Positions 55,929 to 64,000 of a stretch of DNA of 64,000 nt are shown here, piece by piece (positions within the stretch are counted from its first letter, which is position 1; every line of letters starts with the position of its first letter). Below the pieces are notes generated by a model. That model was not told where the DNA came from and made no database searches. It saw only the letters and a program-made list of their open reading frames with translations. A program made the translations under genes and the position numbers. Where the stretch lies: assembly GCF_019799925.1 (NCBI RefSeq), contig NZ_JABGCG010000003.1:310001-374000 (forward strand). The letters are read 5' to 3'. The DNA is from Blastococcus sp. CPCC 205250. GTDB taxonomy: Bacteria; Actinomycetota; Actinomycetes; Mycobacteriales; Geodermatophilaceae.

Positions 55929-57479
55929 ATGTGGCGACGCACCGACTCCGCACCGCCCGCCACCCCGGGGACGTCCATGCCGCGCGACGTCGAGGCCCTC
56001 GAGCGCGTGATCGCCGCGCTGGACGAGGGCGTCACCGGCGAGGCCGACGCGCACGTCCGGGTGACCACCACGATGGTCGCTGCCCTGGGCCTGGCCTACG
56101 GCGGCATCTGGATGCCGGCCGACGGGGGCTTCCAGCTGGTCGCCGAGCAGGGTGAGCTGACCCCGGCCATGGCCTCGCGCTGGCAGCCCGAGACCGTCAT
56201 GGGACCGCAGGACGGTCTCGGCGGTCAGGCGATGCGCGAGCGCCGTCCCGTCCTCATGGACGCCGCGACCGATCCGAGGAGCTGCCTGCGCTGGGCCGCC
56301 GCTGTCGCCGGCGGAGCCCGGCACGGCTGCGTGCTGCCCATCGTCGAGGACAACCGGGTGGTCGCCCTGCAGGAGTACTACTCGCGCGGTGAGCTGCCCT
56401 TCTTCGGCGGGCGGGCGGAGAAGTGGAAGGCGATCGGGCGGGTGGCCGCGCACGCGCGCCGGTCGGCCCTCACCGCCGCCCAGCTGCAGGAGACGCTGCA
56501 CGACCGGGAAGCCGTCACCACCGTCGTCGGCCGGGTCGGCGACGCGAAGGACGCCGAGTCCGCGATGCGCACCGCGCTGGACACCGTCCGCACCGCCTTC
56601 GGCTGGGCCTACGGCTCCTACTGGGCGCTGGACGAGGAGGCGGACGTCCTGCGGTTCAGCGTCGAGTCCGGCTCGGCCGGCGAGGAGTTCCGCAAGGTCA
56701 CCCTGGCCGCGAGCTTCGCCGAGGGCGTCGGGCTGTCCGGCCGGGCGTGGCGCAAGCGCGACCTGGTCTTCGTCCGTGACCTGGGTGAGGTGACCGACTG
56801 CGTGCGCCGGCCGGCGGCGCAGCGGGCCGGGGTCAAGTCCGGCGTCTGCTTCCCGATCCTGTCCGACGGTCGCGTCATCGGGACGATGGACTTCTTCGTC
56901 ACCGAGACCATCGACCTGTCCGAGTCCCGCACGGCCGCGCTGCGCAACGTGCAGCAGCTGGTCTCGCAGCGCCTCGACGTCCTGCGCCGCGCCGAGGCCG
57001 ACGCCGCGAACTCCCGGGCACTGCTGGAGACGGTCTCGCTGCTGCGCGAGGCCGCCGACGAGGCCGGCCGGGTCGCCGAGGGCGCGGTCACCCAGGCCTC
57101 GTCGATGACCGCGGAGGTCGAGGCGCTCGGCACGGCGTCGGCCGCGGTCGGCGACGTCATCCGGATCATCTCGGCCATCGCCGACCAGACCAACCTGCTC
57201 GCCCTCAACGCGACGATCGAGGCCGCCCGTGCCGGCGAGCTCGGCCGGGGCTTCGCGGTCGTCGCCAGCGAGGTCAAGGACCTGGCGCGCGAGACCGCCG
57301 CGGCCACCAAGAAGGTGTCCGACCAGATCGCCGGCATCCAGGTGAGCAGCGAGCAGGTGTCGGCCGGCATCCACGCGACCGGCGAGGTCATCCGGCAGCT
57401 CGACGCCGTGCAGAGCCGCATGGGCGAGGTGCTCGAGCAGCAGGTCCGGATGGCGAAGGCGTTCGAGAACCGCGGCTGA
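55929..57479 (+). CDS. Soluble methyl-accepting chemotaxis protein with two GAF domains
   Basis: The 516-residue protein has two GAF-like sensor domains (about 20-180 and 195-345) and a short MCP signalling domain (about 360-516). The CheA/CheW-binding tip is intact in [20 protein letters not shown] and [15 protein letters not shown]. There are no membrane helices or periplasmic domain, so it must sense a cytoplasmic signal. Flagellar genes are not in the window. GGAGG lies about 9 nt before the ATG. It is convergent with the CDGSH gene. Confidence 0.92.
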   Translation: MWRRTDSAPPATPGTSMPRDVEALERVIAALDEGVTGEADAHVRVTTTMVAALGLAYGGIWMPADGGFQLVAEQGELTPAMASRWQPETVMGPQDGLGGQAMRERRPVLMDAATDPRSCLRWAAAVAGGARHGCVLPIVEDNRVVALQEYYSRGELPFFGGRAEKWKAIGRVAAHARRSALTAAQLQETLHDREAVTTVVGRVGDAKDAESAMRTALDTVRTAFGWAYGSYWALDEEADVLRFSVESGSAGEEFRKVTLAASFAEGVGLSGRAWRKRDLVFVRDLGEVTDCVRRPAAQRAGVKSGVCFPILSDGRVIGTMDFFVTETIDLSESRTAALRNVQQLVSQRLDVLRRAEADAANSRALLETVSLLREAADEAGRVAEGAVTQASSMTAEVEALGTASAAVGDVIRIISAIADQTNLLALNATIEAARAGELGRGFAVVASEVKDLARETAAATKKVSDQIAGIQVSSEQVSAGIHATGEVIRQLDAVQSRMGEVLEQQVRMAKAFENRG

Positions 57480-57485
57480 GGAGCG

Positions 57486-57785
57486 CTACGCCGGGTCGTC
57501 CCCGTCCGCCTCGCGGGCGATCTGCGCGGCAGGCCGGGGCCGGCTCGGCGCGCTCGGGGCGGAGAACCCCGACCGCTTGTGGGTGCCGTCGCAGAACGGC
57601 TTGATGCCCGACTTCCCGCACCGGCACAGCGCGACGGTGCCGCGGCCCGGGTCGATCTCCACGCCGTCGGCGTCGACGAGCCGGAAGTCGCCGCGGACGA
57701 TCAGCGGCCCGTCGCGGTAGGGCGTGATCGTCGCGCCCTGCTCCCGGGGAGGCGGGGCGTCGTCCTGGGGCTCGGGCAGCGGCAC
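57486..57785 (-). CDS. CDGSH iron-sulfur domain protein
   Basis: The 99-residue protein has the [2Fe-2S] motif in CRCGKSGIKPFCDGTH, with three Cys and one His ligands, preceded by PLIVRGDF. Such small proteins are thought to handle electrons or clusters. The GTG at 57785 is chosen because AGGGGAGAGGG precedes it and the family's length is normal. It is 55 nt downstream of glnE on the same strand. Confidence 0.88.
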   Translation of the reverse strand: MPLPEPQDDAPPPREQGATITPYRDGPLIVRGDFRLVDADGVEIDPGRGTVALCRCGKSGIKPFCDGTHKRSGFSAPSAPSRPRPAAQIAREADGDDPA

Positions 57786-57840
57786 GCCCTCTCCCCTGCC
57801 CGCGGCGCCGGGCCCGCACACCCCGGTTCCCCCGGCGGTG

Positions 57841-60800
57841 TCAGCCACCGGCGGGCTGGCCGTAGAAGACCTGCTCCACGACCGTGCGGGCGTGCCGGGT
57901 GGTGCGCCGGTAGTCGTCGAGGAACTGCCCGGGGTCGTCGTCGGGCCCGGCTCCGCTGGCCCGCGCCACCCCCGCCAGCTCCACCCCGGGGCGGGGCAGC
58001 TGGTCGCTGGGCCGCCCGCGCACGAGGAAGACGGCGTTGCGGGCGCGGGTGGCCAGCTCCCAGGCCGCCCGCAGCGCCTCGCCCTGCTCGGCGTCGAGGT
58101 GCCCGGCCGCGACCAGGGTGGCCAGCCCGTCGACGGTGGAGGGGGTGCGCAGCCGCTCGTCCCCGGCGGCGTGCTGCAGCTGCAGCAGCTGCACGGTCCA
58201 CTCGACGTCGGCCAGCCCACCGCGGCCGAGCTTGGTGTGGGTGGCCGGGTCGGCGCCGCGGGGCAGCCGCTCGCGCTCCACCCGGGCCTTGATGCGGCGG
58301 ATCTCGGCGACCTGGTCGGCGGTGAGCCCGTCGGCCGGGTAGCGGATGGGCCCGACCATCTCCACGAACGCCGCGCCGAGCGCCTCGTCCCCGGCGACGG
58401 GCACCGCCCGCAGCAGCGCCTGCACCTCCCACACCGAGACCCAGCGCTCGTAGTACTCGCGGAAGGCGTCGATGCTGCGGACCAGCGCGCCCTGCCGGCC
58501 CTCCGGCCGGAGGTCGGCGTCGACCTCGAACGCCGGGTCGGGGGCGGGCTCGCCGAGCAGCCGGCGCAGGGTGTGCGCGACGGCGTTGGCCGCGGCCGTC
58601 GCCCGGGACTCGTCGGCACCCGCCCGGGCCCGGTGCACGAACAGGACGTCGGCGTCCGAGCCGTAGCCCATCTCGCCGCCCCCGAGCCGGCCCATGCCGA
58701 TCACCGCGAGGTCCATCGGCATCTGGTCGACGGGCACGCCGGCCTGGAGGGCGTGGGCGCGGACGGCGACGTCGAGACCCACCCGCAGCGTGGCGACGGC
58801 GATGTCGGTGAGCGCCTGCCCGACGCGGACGACGTCGAGGCGGCCCAGCAGGTCGGCGGAGGAGACCCGCAGCAGCTCCTGCCGGCGCAGTCCGCGCAGC
58901 ACGCGGATCCCCGCCTCGGGGTCCGGGGCCCGCCCGGCGGCCTGGCGCCACGCGCGGGTGAGCGCCTCGGCGGAGCGGGGCTCGAGCTCGTCGTCGTCGG
59001 CCAGCAGCCGCAGCGCCTCCGGCGCCCGGGTGAGCAGCCCGGCCACGTACTGGCTGGAGCCGAGCAGCTGGGACAGCCGCTCGACCACCTGGCCCTCGTC
59101 GCGCAGCAGGCGCAGGAACCACTGGTTGCCGCCGAGCGCCTCGCTGACCTGGCGGTAGGCCAGCAGGCCGGCGTCGGGGTCGGGGCAGGCGGCCAGGGTC
59201 TGGAGCACCACCGGCAGGAGGTACTTCTGCATCGACGCCGACCGGGACAGCCCCCCGGTCAGCGCGCCCATGTGCCGCAGCGCCCCCTCGGGGTCGCCGA
59301 AGCCGAGGGCCCGCAGCCAGTCGCCGGCCGCCTTCGACCCGAGCTGGGCCGCCTCCGCCGGCACCTTCGCCACGGCCGACAGCAGCGGGCGGTAGAAGAG
59401 CTTCTCGTGCAGCCGGCGCACCTCGCGGGTGTGCAGCGCCAGCTCGGCGTCCAGCACCGCCACGGCGTCGCCGCGCTGGTCGGGCTTGTAGCCCATCGAC
59501 CGGGCCAGCCAGCGCAGCTGCTGCTCGTCGGTGGGCAGCAGGTGGGTGCGGCGCAGCCGGAGCAGCTGCAGGCGGTGCTCGACGGTGCGCAGGAAGCGGT
59601 AGGAGGCGGTCAGCGTGGCGGCGTCCTCGCGGCCGACGTAGCCGCCGGCCGACAGCGCCGTGAGGGCCGGGATCGTGCCACCGGCCCGCAGTGTCGGGTC
59701 GACCCGGCCGTGCACCAGCTGCAGCAGCTGGACGGCGAACTCCACGTCGCGCAGCCCGCCGCGGCCGAGCTTGAGCTCCCGGTCGGCCTGCCCGGCCGGG
59801 ATGTTGGCCTCCACCCGCCGCCGCATCGCCTGCACCTCGGCGACGAAGCCCGGGCGGCTCCCGGCCTCCCACACCCGCGGGAACAGCTCGTCGACGTAGG
59901 CGCGGCCCAGGTCGGGGTCGCCGGCGACCGGCCGCATCTTCAACAGCGCCTGGAACTCCCAGGTGCTGGCCCACTGCCGGTAGTAGCTGGTGTGCCCGTT
60001 GAGGGTGCGCACCAGGGCGCCGGCCTTGCCCTCGGGACGCAGCGCGGCGTCGACCTCCCAGGCCGCCTCCCGGCAGATCCGCATGAGGGCCGCGGCCACC
60101 CGGGTGGCGCTGCTGAGCGCCGGCGCCTCGGCGTCGGTGGGGTCGACCGGCTCGGCGACGAAGACGACGTCGACGTCGCTGACGTAGTTCAGCTCCCGCC
60201 CGCCGGTCTTGCCCAGCGCGATGACCGCCAGCCGGCAGGGAGCCGCCGAGGCCGGCTGCTCGGCGACGGCGACCGCCAGGCCCGCGGTGAGGACGGCGGC
60301 CGCGATGTCGGCGAGCTCGCTGGCCGCGTCCTCGGCAGCCAGCCCGTCCCCGAGGTCACGGCCGGCCAGCGACAGGATGGCGCGGCGGTAGGCCAGCCGG
60401 AGGTCGGCCACCCGCTGCGGGCTCGCGTCCGGCGCCGCCCGGCCCAGGCGGACCCCCCACGGCGGGTCGTCGGGATCGGCGCCGACGGCCGCGAGCATCT
60501 GCCGCTGCAGCCCGAGCGCGGTGGGCCGGCTGGCGCCCCGCCCCTCGCCGTCGCCCTCGCCGTCCAGCTCGGCCCAGTCGCCGGGGTGCGCGGCGAGGTG
60601 GTCGGCCAGTCCCGAACTCGCCCCCAGCACCGCCAGCAGCCGGCTGCGCAGGAGCGCCGAGCCGCGCAAGCGGGCGAGCAGGGTCGCCGCGGCGCCGCCG
60701 GAGGGGTCGTCGCGGTCCAGCGACTCGACCAGCCGGCGCAGCGAGAACACGGCGAGGTCCGGGTCGCCGGCGCGGGCCAGCGCCGAGACCACGGGGCCGG

Positions 60801-60948
60801 CCTCGGGGTCGGCCGGCTCGTTGCTCTCCAGGTCCCACAGCCCCAGCGCGGGGTCCGACAGCAGCTCGGCGGCCTTCTCCCCGTCGGCGAAGCCGAAGCG
60901 GACGAGCCGGACGACGGCCCGCCGCGGGACCTCCCGGGACACCGTCAC
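57841..60948 (-). CDS. glnE: Bifunctional glutamine synthetase adenylyltransferase/deadenylase
   Basis: GlnE adds or removes AMP on the GS tyrosine according to nitrogen status. The 1035-residue protein has two nucleotidyltransferase domains: the deadenylase one with NYVSDVDVVFVAEP and the adenylylating one with GRLGGGEMGYGSDADVLFVHR. GTG 60948 overlaps the upstream glutamine amidotransferase stop as GTGA, so translation is coupled; a second GTG at 60942 is possible. Its target Tyr405 is in glnA of this window. Confidence 0.95.
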   Translation of the reverse strand: MTVSREVPRRAVVRLVRFGFADGEKAAELLSDPALGLWDLESNEPADPEAGPVVSALARAGDPDLAVFSLRRLVESLDRDDPSGGAAATLLARLRGSALLRSRLLAVLGASSGLADHLAAHPGDWAELDGEGDGEGRGASRPTALGLQRQMLAAVGADPDDPPWGVRLGRAAPDASPQRVADLRLAYRRAILSLAGRDLGDGLAAEDAASELADIAAAVLTAGLAVAVAEQPASAAPCRLAVIALGKTGGRELNYVSDVDVVFVAEPVDPTDAEAPALSSATRVAAALMRICREAAWEVDAALRPEGKAGALVRTLNGHTSYYRQWASTWEFQALLKMRPVAGDPDLGRAYVDELFPRVWEAGSRPGFVAEVQAMRRRVEANIPAGQADRELKLGRGGLRDVEFAVQLLQLVHGRVDPTLRAGGTIPALTALSAGGYVGREDAATLTASYRFLRTVEHRLQLLRLRRTHLLPTDEQQLRWLARSMGYKPDQRGDAVAVLDAELALHTREVRRLHEKLFYRPLLSAVAKVPAEAAQLGSKAAGDWLRALGFGDPEGALRHMGALTGGLSRSASMQKYLLPVVLQTLAACPDPDAGLLAYRQVSEALGGNQWFLRLLRDEGQVVERLSQLLGSSQYVAGLLTRAPEALRLLADDDELEPRSAEALTRAWRQAAGRAPDPEAGIRVLRGLRRQELLRVSSADLLGRLDVVRVGQALTDIAVATLRVGLDVAVRAHALQAGVPVDQMPMDLAVIGMGRLGGGEMGYGSDADVLFVHRARAGADESRATAAANAVAHTLRRLLGEPAPDPAFEVDADLRPEGRQGALVRSIDAFREYYERWVSVWEVQALLRAVPVAGDEALGAAFVEMVGPIRYPADGLTADQVAEIRRIKARVERERLPRGADPATHTKLGRGGLADVEWTVQLLQLQHAAGDERLRTPSTVDGLATLVAAGHLDAEQGEALRAAWELATRARNAVFLVRGRPSDQLPRPGVELAGVARASGAGPDDDPGQFLDDYRRTTRHARTVVEQVFYGQPAGG

Positions 60949-61688
60949 GCCGGACCCCGGCGGGTGCTGCGCACCAGGTCGGCGAAGCGCTCGGCGAACG
61001 GTGCCCAGACCTCGGCGAGGTCGTCGGCGGCCGCGGCGGCACGGGCCTCGTGCCCGGCGGGATCGGCGGGCGACGCCGCCACGCCGGCCGGGTCGGTGTC
61101 GGCCCAGTCGCGGACCATCTCGGGGGTCGTCTCGACGTGGAACTGCAGTCCGTAGCAGTGCCGGCCGACGCGGAACGCCTGGTGCGGGTACATCGGGCTG
61201 CTGGCCAGCAGGGTCGCGCCGGGCGGCAGCTCGGAGATCTCGTCGTGGTGCCACTGGACGACGTCCGGCGACAGCGGCAGCGGCCGGAACAGCGGATCGG
61301 CGTCCGCGGCGTCCCGCTTGGCGACCAGGGTGGCGCCCACCTCGGGGCCCTCGACGCCCACGCGCACCCGGCCGCCGCCGGCGACCGCCATCAGCTGGGC
61401 GCCGAGGCAGATGCCGAGCGAGGGGATGTCGGCGGCCAGCGCCTGGGCGAGCAGGTGCCGCACGCCGACCAGCTCCGGTGCGGTCCCGTCGTCGTCCAGG
61501 GACGACTGGGGGCCGCCCATCACCAGCAGCCCGTCGTGCCCGGTGAGGTCGGCGGGGAGGTCGTCGCCCTCCCGCACGGAGCGCACGTCCAGCTCCAGCC
61601 CGGCCGCGCGCAGCCACTCCCCCAGCCTGGCCGGCGGATCGGTGGGGCTGGGGACGACGACGAGCAGGCGCGCGGGGCGGTCGGGCAC
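60945..61688 (-). CDS. Type 1 glutamine amidotransferase
   Basis: The 247-residue protein is a class-I GATase with the nucleophile Cys in SLGICLGAQLM and the His and Glu in LQFHVETTPE. The N-terminal LLVVVPSPTDPPARLGEWLRAAG marks the GuaA-like stand-alone group, whose amidation partner is unknown. TAACCT lies 6 nt before the GTG. It is translationally coupled to glnE, which fits glutamine metabolism. Confidence 0.9.
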   Translation of the reverse strand: MPDRPARLLVVVPSPTDPPARLGEWLRAAGLELDVRSVREGDDLPADLTGHDGLLVMGGPQSSLDDDGTAPELVGVRHLLAQALAADIPSLGICLGAQLMAVAGGGRVRVGVEGPEVGATLVAKRDAADADPLFRPLPLSPDVVQWHHDEISELPPGATLLASSPMYPHQAFRVGRHCYGLQFHVETTPEMVRDWADTDPAGVAASPADPAGHEARAAAAADDLAEVWAPFAERFADLVRSTRRGPA

Positions 61689-61747
61689 GCGTCGAGGTTA
61701 GAGGCGGTCGGGGTCGAGCGGAGCAGGGACGCCAGGTCCTGCCCGGG

Positions 61748-63538
61748 TCACCGCACGCCCTCCGGCCACGGGATCCCGACGACGAGGTCGTCCACGCACA
61801 CCGTGCCGGGCGCGGCTCCGGTCATCCCCAGCTCGACCGGCCCCTGCTGTCCGGTGACCACGAAGGTGGCGCGGCCGATGCCGGCGGGCAGCCGCAGCTC
61901 CTGCTCCTGCCCGCCGACGGCCAGGTGCAGGGTGGCCTCCTGACCGGTCAGGTACCCCACCTGCAGGGCCAGGGGTCCGGGGGCGCCGCCGGGGAGGTCG
62001 CCGACCTGCTGCGGGGTCCCCGCCGGCTGCCACCCGCACCCGGCGACGGGGCCCGCGCGCTCCAGCCACGGCTCGATGAGCACGACCGGCCGCAGGACCC
62101 CCTGCGCGTCGAACGTCCGGGCGTCGGTCCCGGGCTCGTCGAACCGCCGGCCCTGCCCGACCGCGCGCAGCAGGCCCGCGACGTCGGGGTACGTGGCCAT
62201 GACGACGCTCCCCGGCAGCCGGGTGCTGATGACGGACGCGTCCGGGGCCTCGTCCATCGCCTGCAGGGCGGCTTCCACGTACTCGCGGGACTCCCGGTGC
62301 TGCAGCTCACCGGCGACGTACGAGCTGGACAGGAGGCCGCCGGTGACCAGGACGACGACCGCCGAGGCGGTGGCCGCGGCCGTGGCCGCGCGGGGGACCA
62401 CGCGGGCGGCCCGTCGGCGGACCGGCGGACCGCTGAAGGCGGCGCACACCCCGATGGCGATGACGGGCAGTGCGTCGGTGACGTACCGCGGGTCCCGCGC
62501 CACGATGTCCAGGAAGTCGGCGCGGCCCAGCAGGAGCAGCGCGACGTCGATCGCGACGTAGCCCGTCGCGAGCAGCCAGCCCTGCAGCGCCCGCGTCCCG
62601 CGGAGCCACACGCTGGCGGCCACGAGAGCGGCGACCACGGCGGCGGCGAGGAACGCCGGGCCGTCGCCGACGTCCGGGAACACGGTGTTCTCGGCGCCCG
62701 TGCCGGTCCAGGGTCCGCCGAGGAGCCCGGGCAGCAGCATCCGGAAGACCGTCTCCTGCGTCCCGGCGAGCACGGTGTCCAGGTCGGGGTCCTGCGTCAC
62801 CGGGGAGTCGACGGCCGCGGCGTAGAGCGGCAGGTACGCGGCGACCACGAGCACGTGCGGCAGGAGGGAGGTCCAGTGGGCGCGCAGCAGGTGCAGCCGC
62901 TCGGCGAGCGGTCGGCCGGCCCACTCCACCAGGACGACCACGGCCAGCAGGACGGGCAGGACGAGGACCGCCTTCTGCCAGAAGAACAGTCCCGTCGCCG
63001 TGCCGGCGACCGAGAGCGCCGCCCAGCGCCACGAGCCCGTGCGCAGCGCCCGGACGAGCGCCAGCAGGGCGGTGAGCATGGCGATCTGGAGGGGCATCGC
63101 CTGGAGCCCGGCCGCCCACCACGTCGCGGCGGGCAACCCGAGCGGGGTGAAGAGGTACCCGGCGAAGGGGACCAGCAGCCACGGGGACGACCCGAACAGC
63201 TGCCGCAGCACGGCCAGGAGCAGGCAGGAGGCGACGACCTGCAGGCTCAGCAGGCACAGCGCGGCAGGCAGGAAGGACAGGCCGGCGTCCCGGCCCAGCA
63301 GCCAGTAGACGAGGTTGGTCCCCATCTCCAGGTGGCCGTTGTGGTCCTTGACGACGAAGGCCCGCGAGAGCCCCAGCCGACCGGCCGCCTCCATGTGGAT
63401 GAAGTCGTCCTGCCAGTAGTACGAGGGCAGCACGACGACCGCACGGACGACGGTCTGCAGGGCGACGAGCAGGACGCCGCAGAGCAGCACCGCGTCCGGC
63501 CGGCGCACCGGGCTCAGCGCTCCGCGCCCGACCGCCAC
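61748..63538 (-). CDS. GT-C-like polytopic membrane protein
   Basis: The 596-residue protein has about ten to twelve membrane helices. A conserved acidic pair (SYYWQDDF, Asp44/Asp45) follows the first helix, as in GT-C glycosyltransferases that use lipid-phosphate sugars. A soluble C-terminal region (about 430-596) ends in a beta-rich domain. It is probably an extracellular glycan or glycolipid transferase, but this is not certain. GTG 63538 has GGAGG 7 nt upstream. Confidence 0.75.
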   Translation of the reverse strand: MAVGRGALSPVRRPDAVLLCGVLLVALQTVVRAVVVLPSYYWQDDFIHMEAAGRLGLSRAFVVKDHNGHLEMGTNLVYWLLGRDAGLSFLPAALCLLSLQVVASCLLLAVLRQLFGSSPWLLVPFAGYLFTPLGLPAATWWAAGLQAMPLQIAMLTALLALVRALRTGSWRWAALSVAGTATGLFFWQKAVLVLPVLLAVVVLVEWAGRPLAERLHLLRAHWTSLLPHVLVVAAYLPLYAAAVDSPVTQDPDLDTVLAGTQETVFRMLLPGLLGGPWTGTGAENTVFPDVGDGPAFLAAAVVAALVAASVWLRGTRALQGWLLATGYVAIDVALLLLGRADFLDIVARDPRYVTDALPVIAIGVCAAFSGPPVRRRAARVVPRAATAAATASAVVVLVTGGLLSSSYVAGELQHRESREYVEAALQAMDEAPDASVISTRLPGSVVMATYPDVAGLLRAVGQGRRFDEPGTDARTFDAQGVLRPVVLIEPWLERAGPVAGCGWQPAGTPQQVGDLPGGAPGPLALQVGYLTGQEATLHLAVGGQEQELRLPAGIGRATFVVTGQQGPVELGMTGAAPGTVCVDDLVVGIPWPEGVR

Positions 63539-63614
63539 CCGCACCCCTCCAGCATCGCCGGGCAGAGCGGGGCCCCGCACGCCGTGGCGCCTCGGGACCC
63601 GGCCGCGACCACGG

Positions 63615-64000
63615 TCAGAGGCCGGGCAGGTACCGCTTCAGCTCGAACGGCGTGACGTTCTGCCGGTAGGAGTTGAACTCCTCCCACTTGTTGCGCAGGA
63701 AGAACTGGAACACGTGCTCGCCGAGGGTCTCGGCGACCAGCTCGCTGCCCTGCATCGCGGTGAGCGCCTCGCCGAGGGACACCGGCAGGTCCTCGTACCC
63801 GGCCGCGCGCCGCTCGGTGTCGGTGAGCGACCAGACGTCGTCCTCGGCCTCGGGCGGCAGCTCGTAGCCCTTCTCGATGCCGCGCAGGCCGGCGGCGAGC
63901 AGGACGGCGAAGGTGAGGTACGGGTTGCAGGCGGAGTCCGGCGAGCGGACCTCCACGCGGGCCGACTGGGCCTTGCTCGGCTTGTAGCTCGGCAGGCGGA
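63615..64000 (-). CDS. Second glutamine synthetase, C-terminal part (GlnA2-like)
   Basis: About 127 C-terminal codons are visible and the gene runs off the right edge. VEVRSPDSACNPYLTFAVLLAAGLRGIEKGYELPPEAEDDVW and the end FEFNSYR-like EEFNSYRQNVTPFELKRYLPGL match actinobacterial GlnA2 (Rv2222c). The adenylylation-type [10 protein letters not shown] is replaced by EDDVWSL, so it is not controlled by GlnE. The glnA1-glnE-glnA2 order is conserved in actinobacteria, but with extra genes between here. Confidence 0.9.
   Translation of the reverse strand, partial: RLPSYKPSKAQSARVEVRSPDSACNPYLTFAVLLAAGLRGIEKGYELPPEAEDDVWSLTDTERRAAGYEDLPVSLGEALTAMQGSELVAETLGEHVFQFFLRNKWEEFNSYRQNVTPFELKRYLPGL

Noticed and set aside
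1..64000. tRNA, rRNA, insertion sequence or integrase genes
   Set aside because: I scanned for T-loop-like GGTTCGA contexts, 16S/23S motifs and transposase motifs (DDE, Tyr/Ser recombinase) and found none that hold up; a tRNAscan or Infernal run would be decisive.

Overview
The window comes from a high-GC actinobacterium, most likely a member of the Geodermatophilaceae (Blastococcus, Geodermatophilus or Modestobacter type). The grounds are very high GC, strong third-position GC bias, frequent GTG starts, many genes that look leaderless (a TANNNT element 6-7 nt before the start codon and no ribosome binding site), a QcrCAB/CtaC-CtaE respiratory branch, and a gene order that, from memory, follows the Mycobacterium tuberculosis Rv2190c-Rv2222c block. 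The genus is an inference; no rRNA or tRNA gene is present.

Layout. 1-4.5 kb (minus): a partial M48 metallopeptidase, an NlpC/P60 cell-wall hydrolase behind a c-di-AMP (ydaO-type) riboswitch, a 102-residue protein, and an NlpC/P60-VanY fusion hydrolase. 4.8-8.5 kb: a DEDD-exonuclease/GIY-YIG fusion, a stand-alone Lrp ligand domain, trpD and a receiver-like protein. 8.6-15.1 kb: ctaE-qcrCAB facing ctaF-ctaC, which together are most of the fused cytochrome bc1-aa3 supercomplex (no ctaD here). 15.4-19.3 kb: two small membrane proteins, asnB, erpA and a DUF3043 protein. 19.3-23 kb: an aldo/keto reductase and a four-gene overlapping envelope operon (holin-like, DUF3618, DUF4235, YihY). 23-30.6 kb: gcvT, pepA, lpdA, the two-lipoyl E2 sucB/dlaT and a TIGR01777 epimerase. 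30.6-36.6 kb is an accessory block (Ser/Thr kinase, a double-DUF6461 protein, FAD amine-oxidase-like enzyme, peptidase E, imine-reductase-like protein). 36.7-45.6 kb: lipB, a broken F420-type PPOX gene, leuS with an apparent leucine attenuator, an F420-type LLM oxidoreductase, a protein built of 11-residue repeats, lipA, DUF4191 and RDD proteins. 45.7-64 kb: glnA with a GlnR site, a frameshifted gene, an MMPL transporter, cstA with its YbdD partner, assorted hypotheticals, a soluble chemoreceptor, a CDGSH protein, glnE, a glutamine amidotransferase, a GT-C-like membrane protein and the C-terminal part of a second glutamine synthetase.

Systems. Lipoate biosynthesis (lipB, lipA) lies near the lipoylated proteins' genes (gcvT, sucB/dlaT) and lpdA. 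Nitrogen control is represented by glnA1 (GlnR site, adenylylatable Tyr405), glnE and a second GS. The respiratory chain genes, erpA and CDGSH protein deal with heme and Fe-S. Envelope remodelling is represented by the hydrolases under c-di-AMP control.

Most noteworthy: a likely ribosome-mediated attenuator upstream of leuS (leader peptide with three consecutive Leu codons plus terminator); a protein with twelve consecutive 11-residue Pro-punctuated repeats; a PPOX gene whose middle is replaced by a two-hairpin repeat element; an NlpC/P60-VanY fusion lacking the third NlpC catalytic residue; a frameshifted gene behind glnA; and a hairpin family sharing a 13-nt loop at 23.0 and 37.76 kb.
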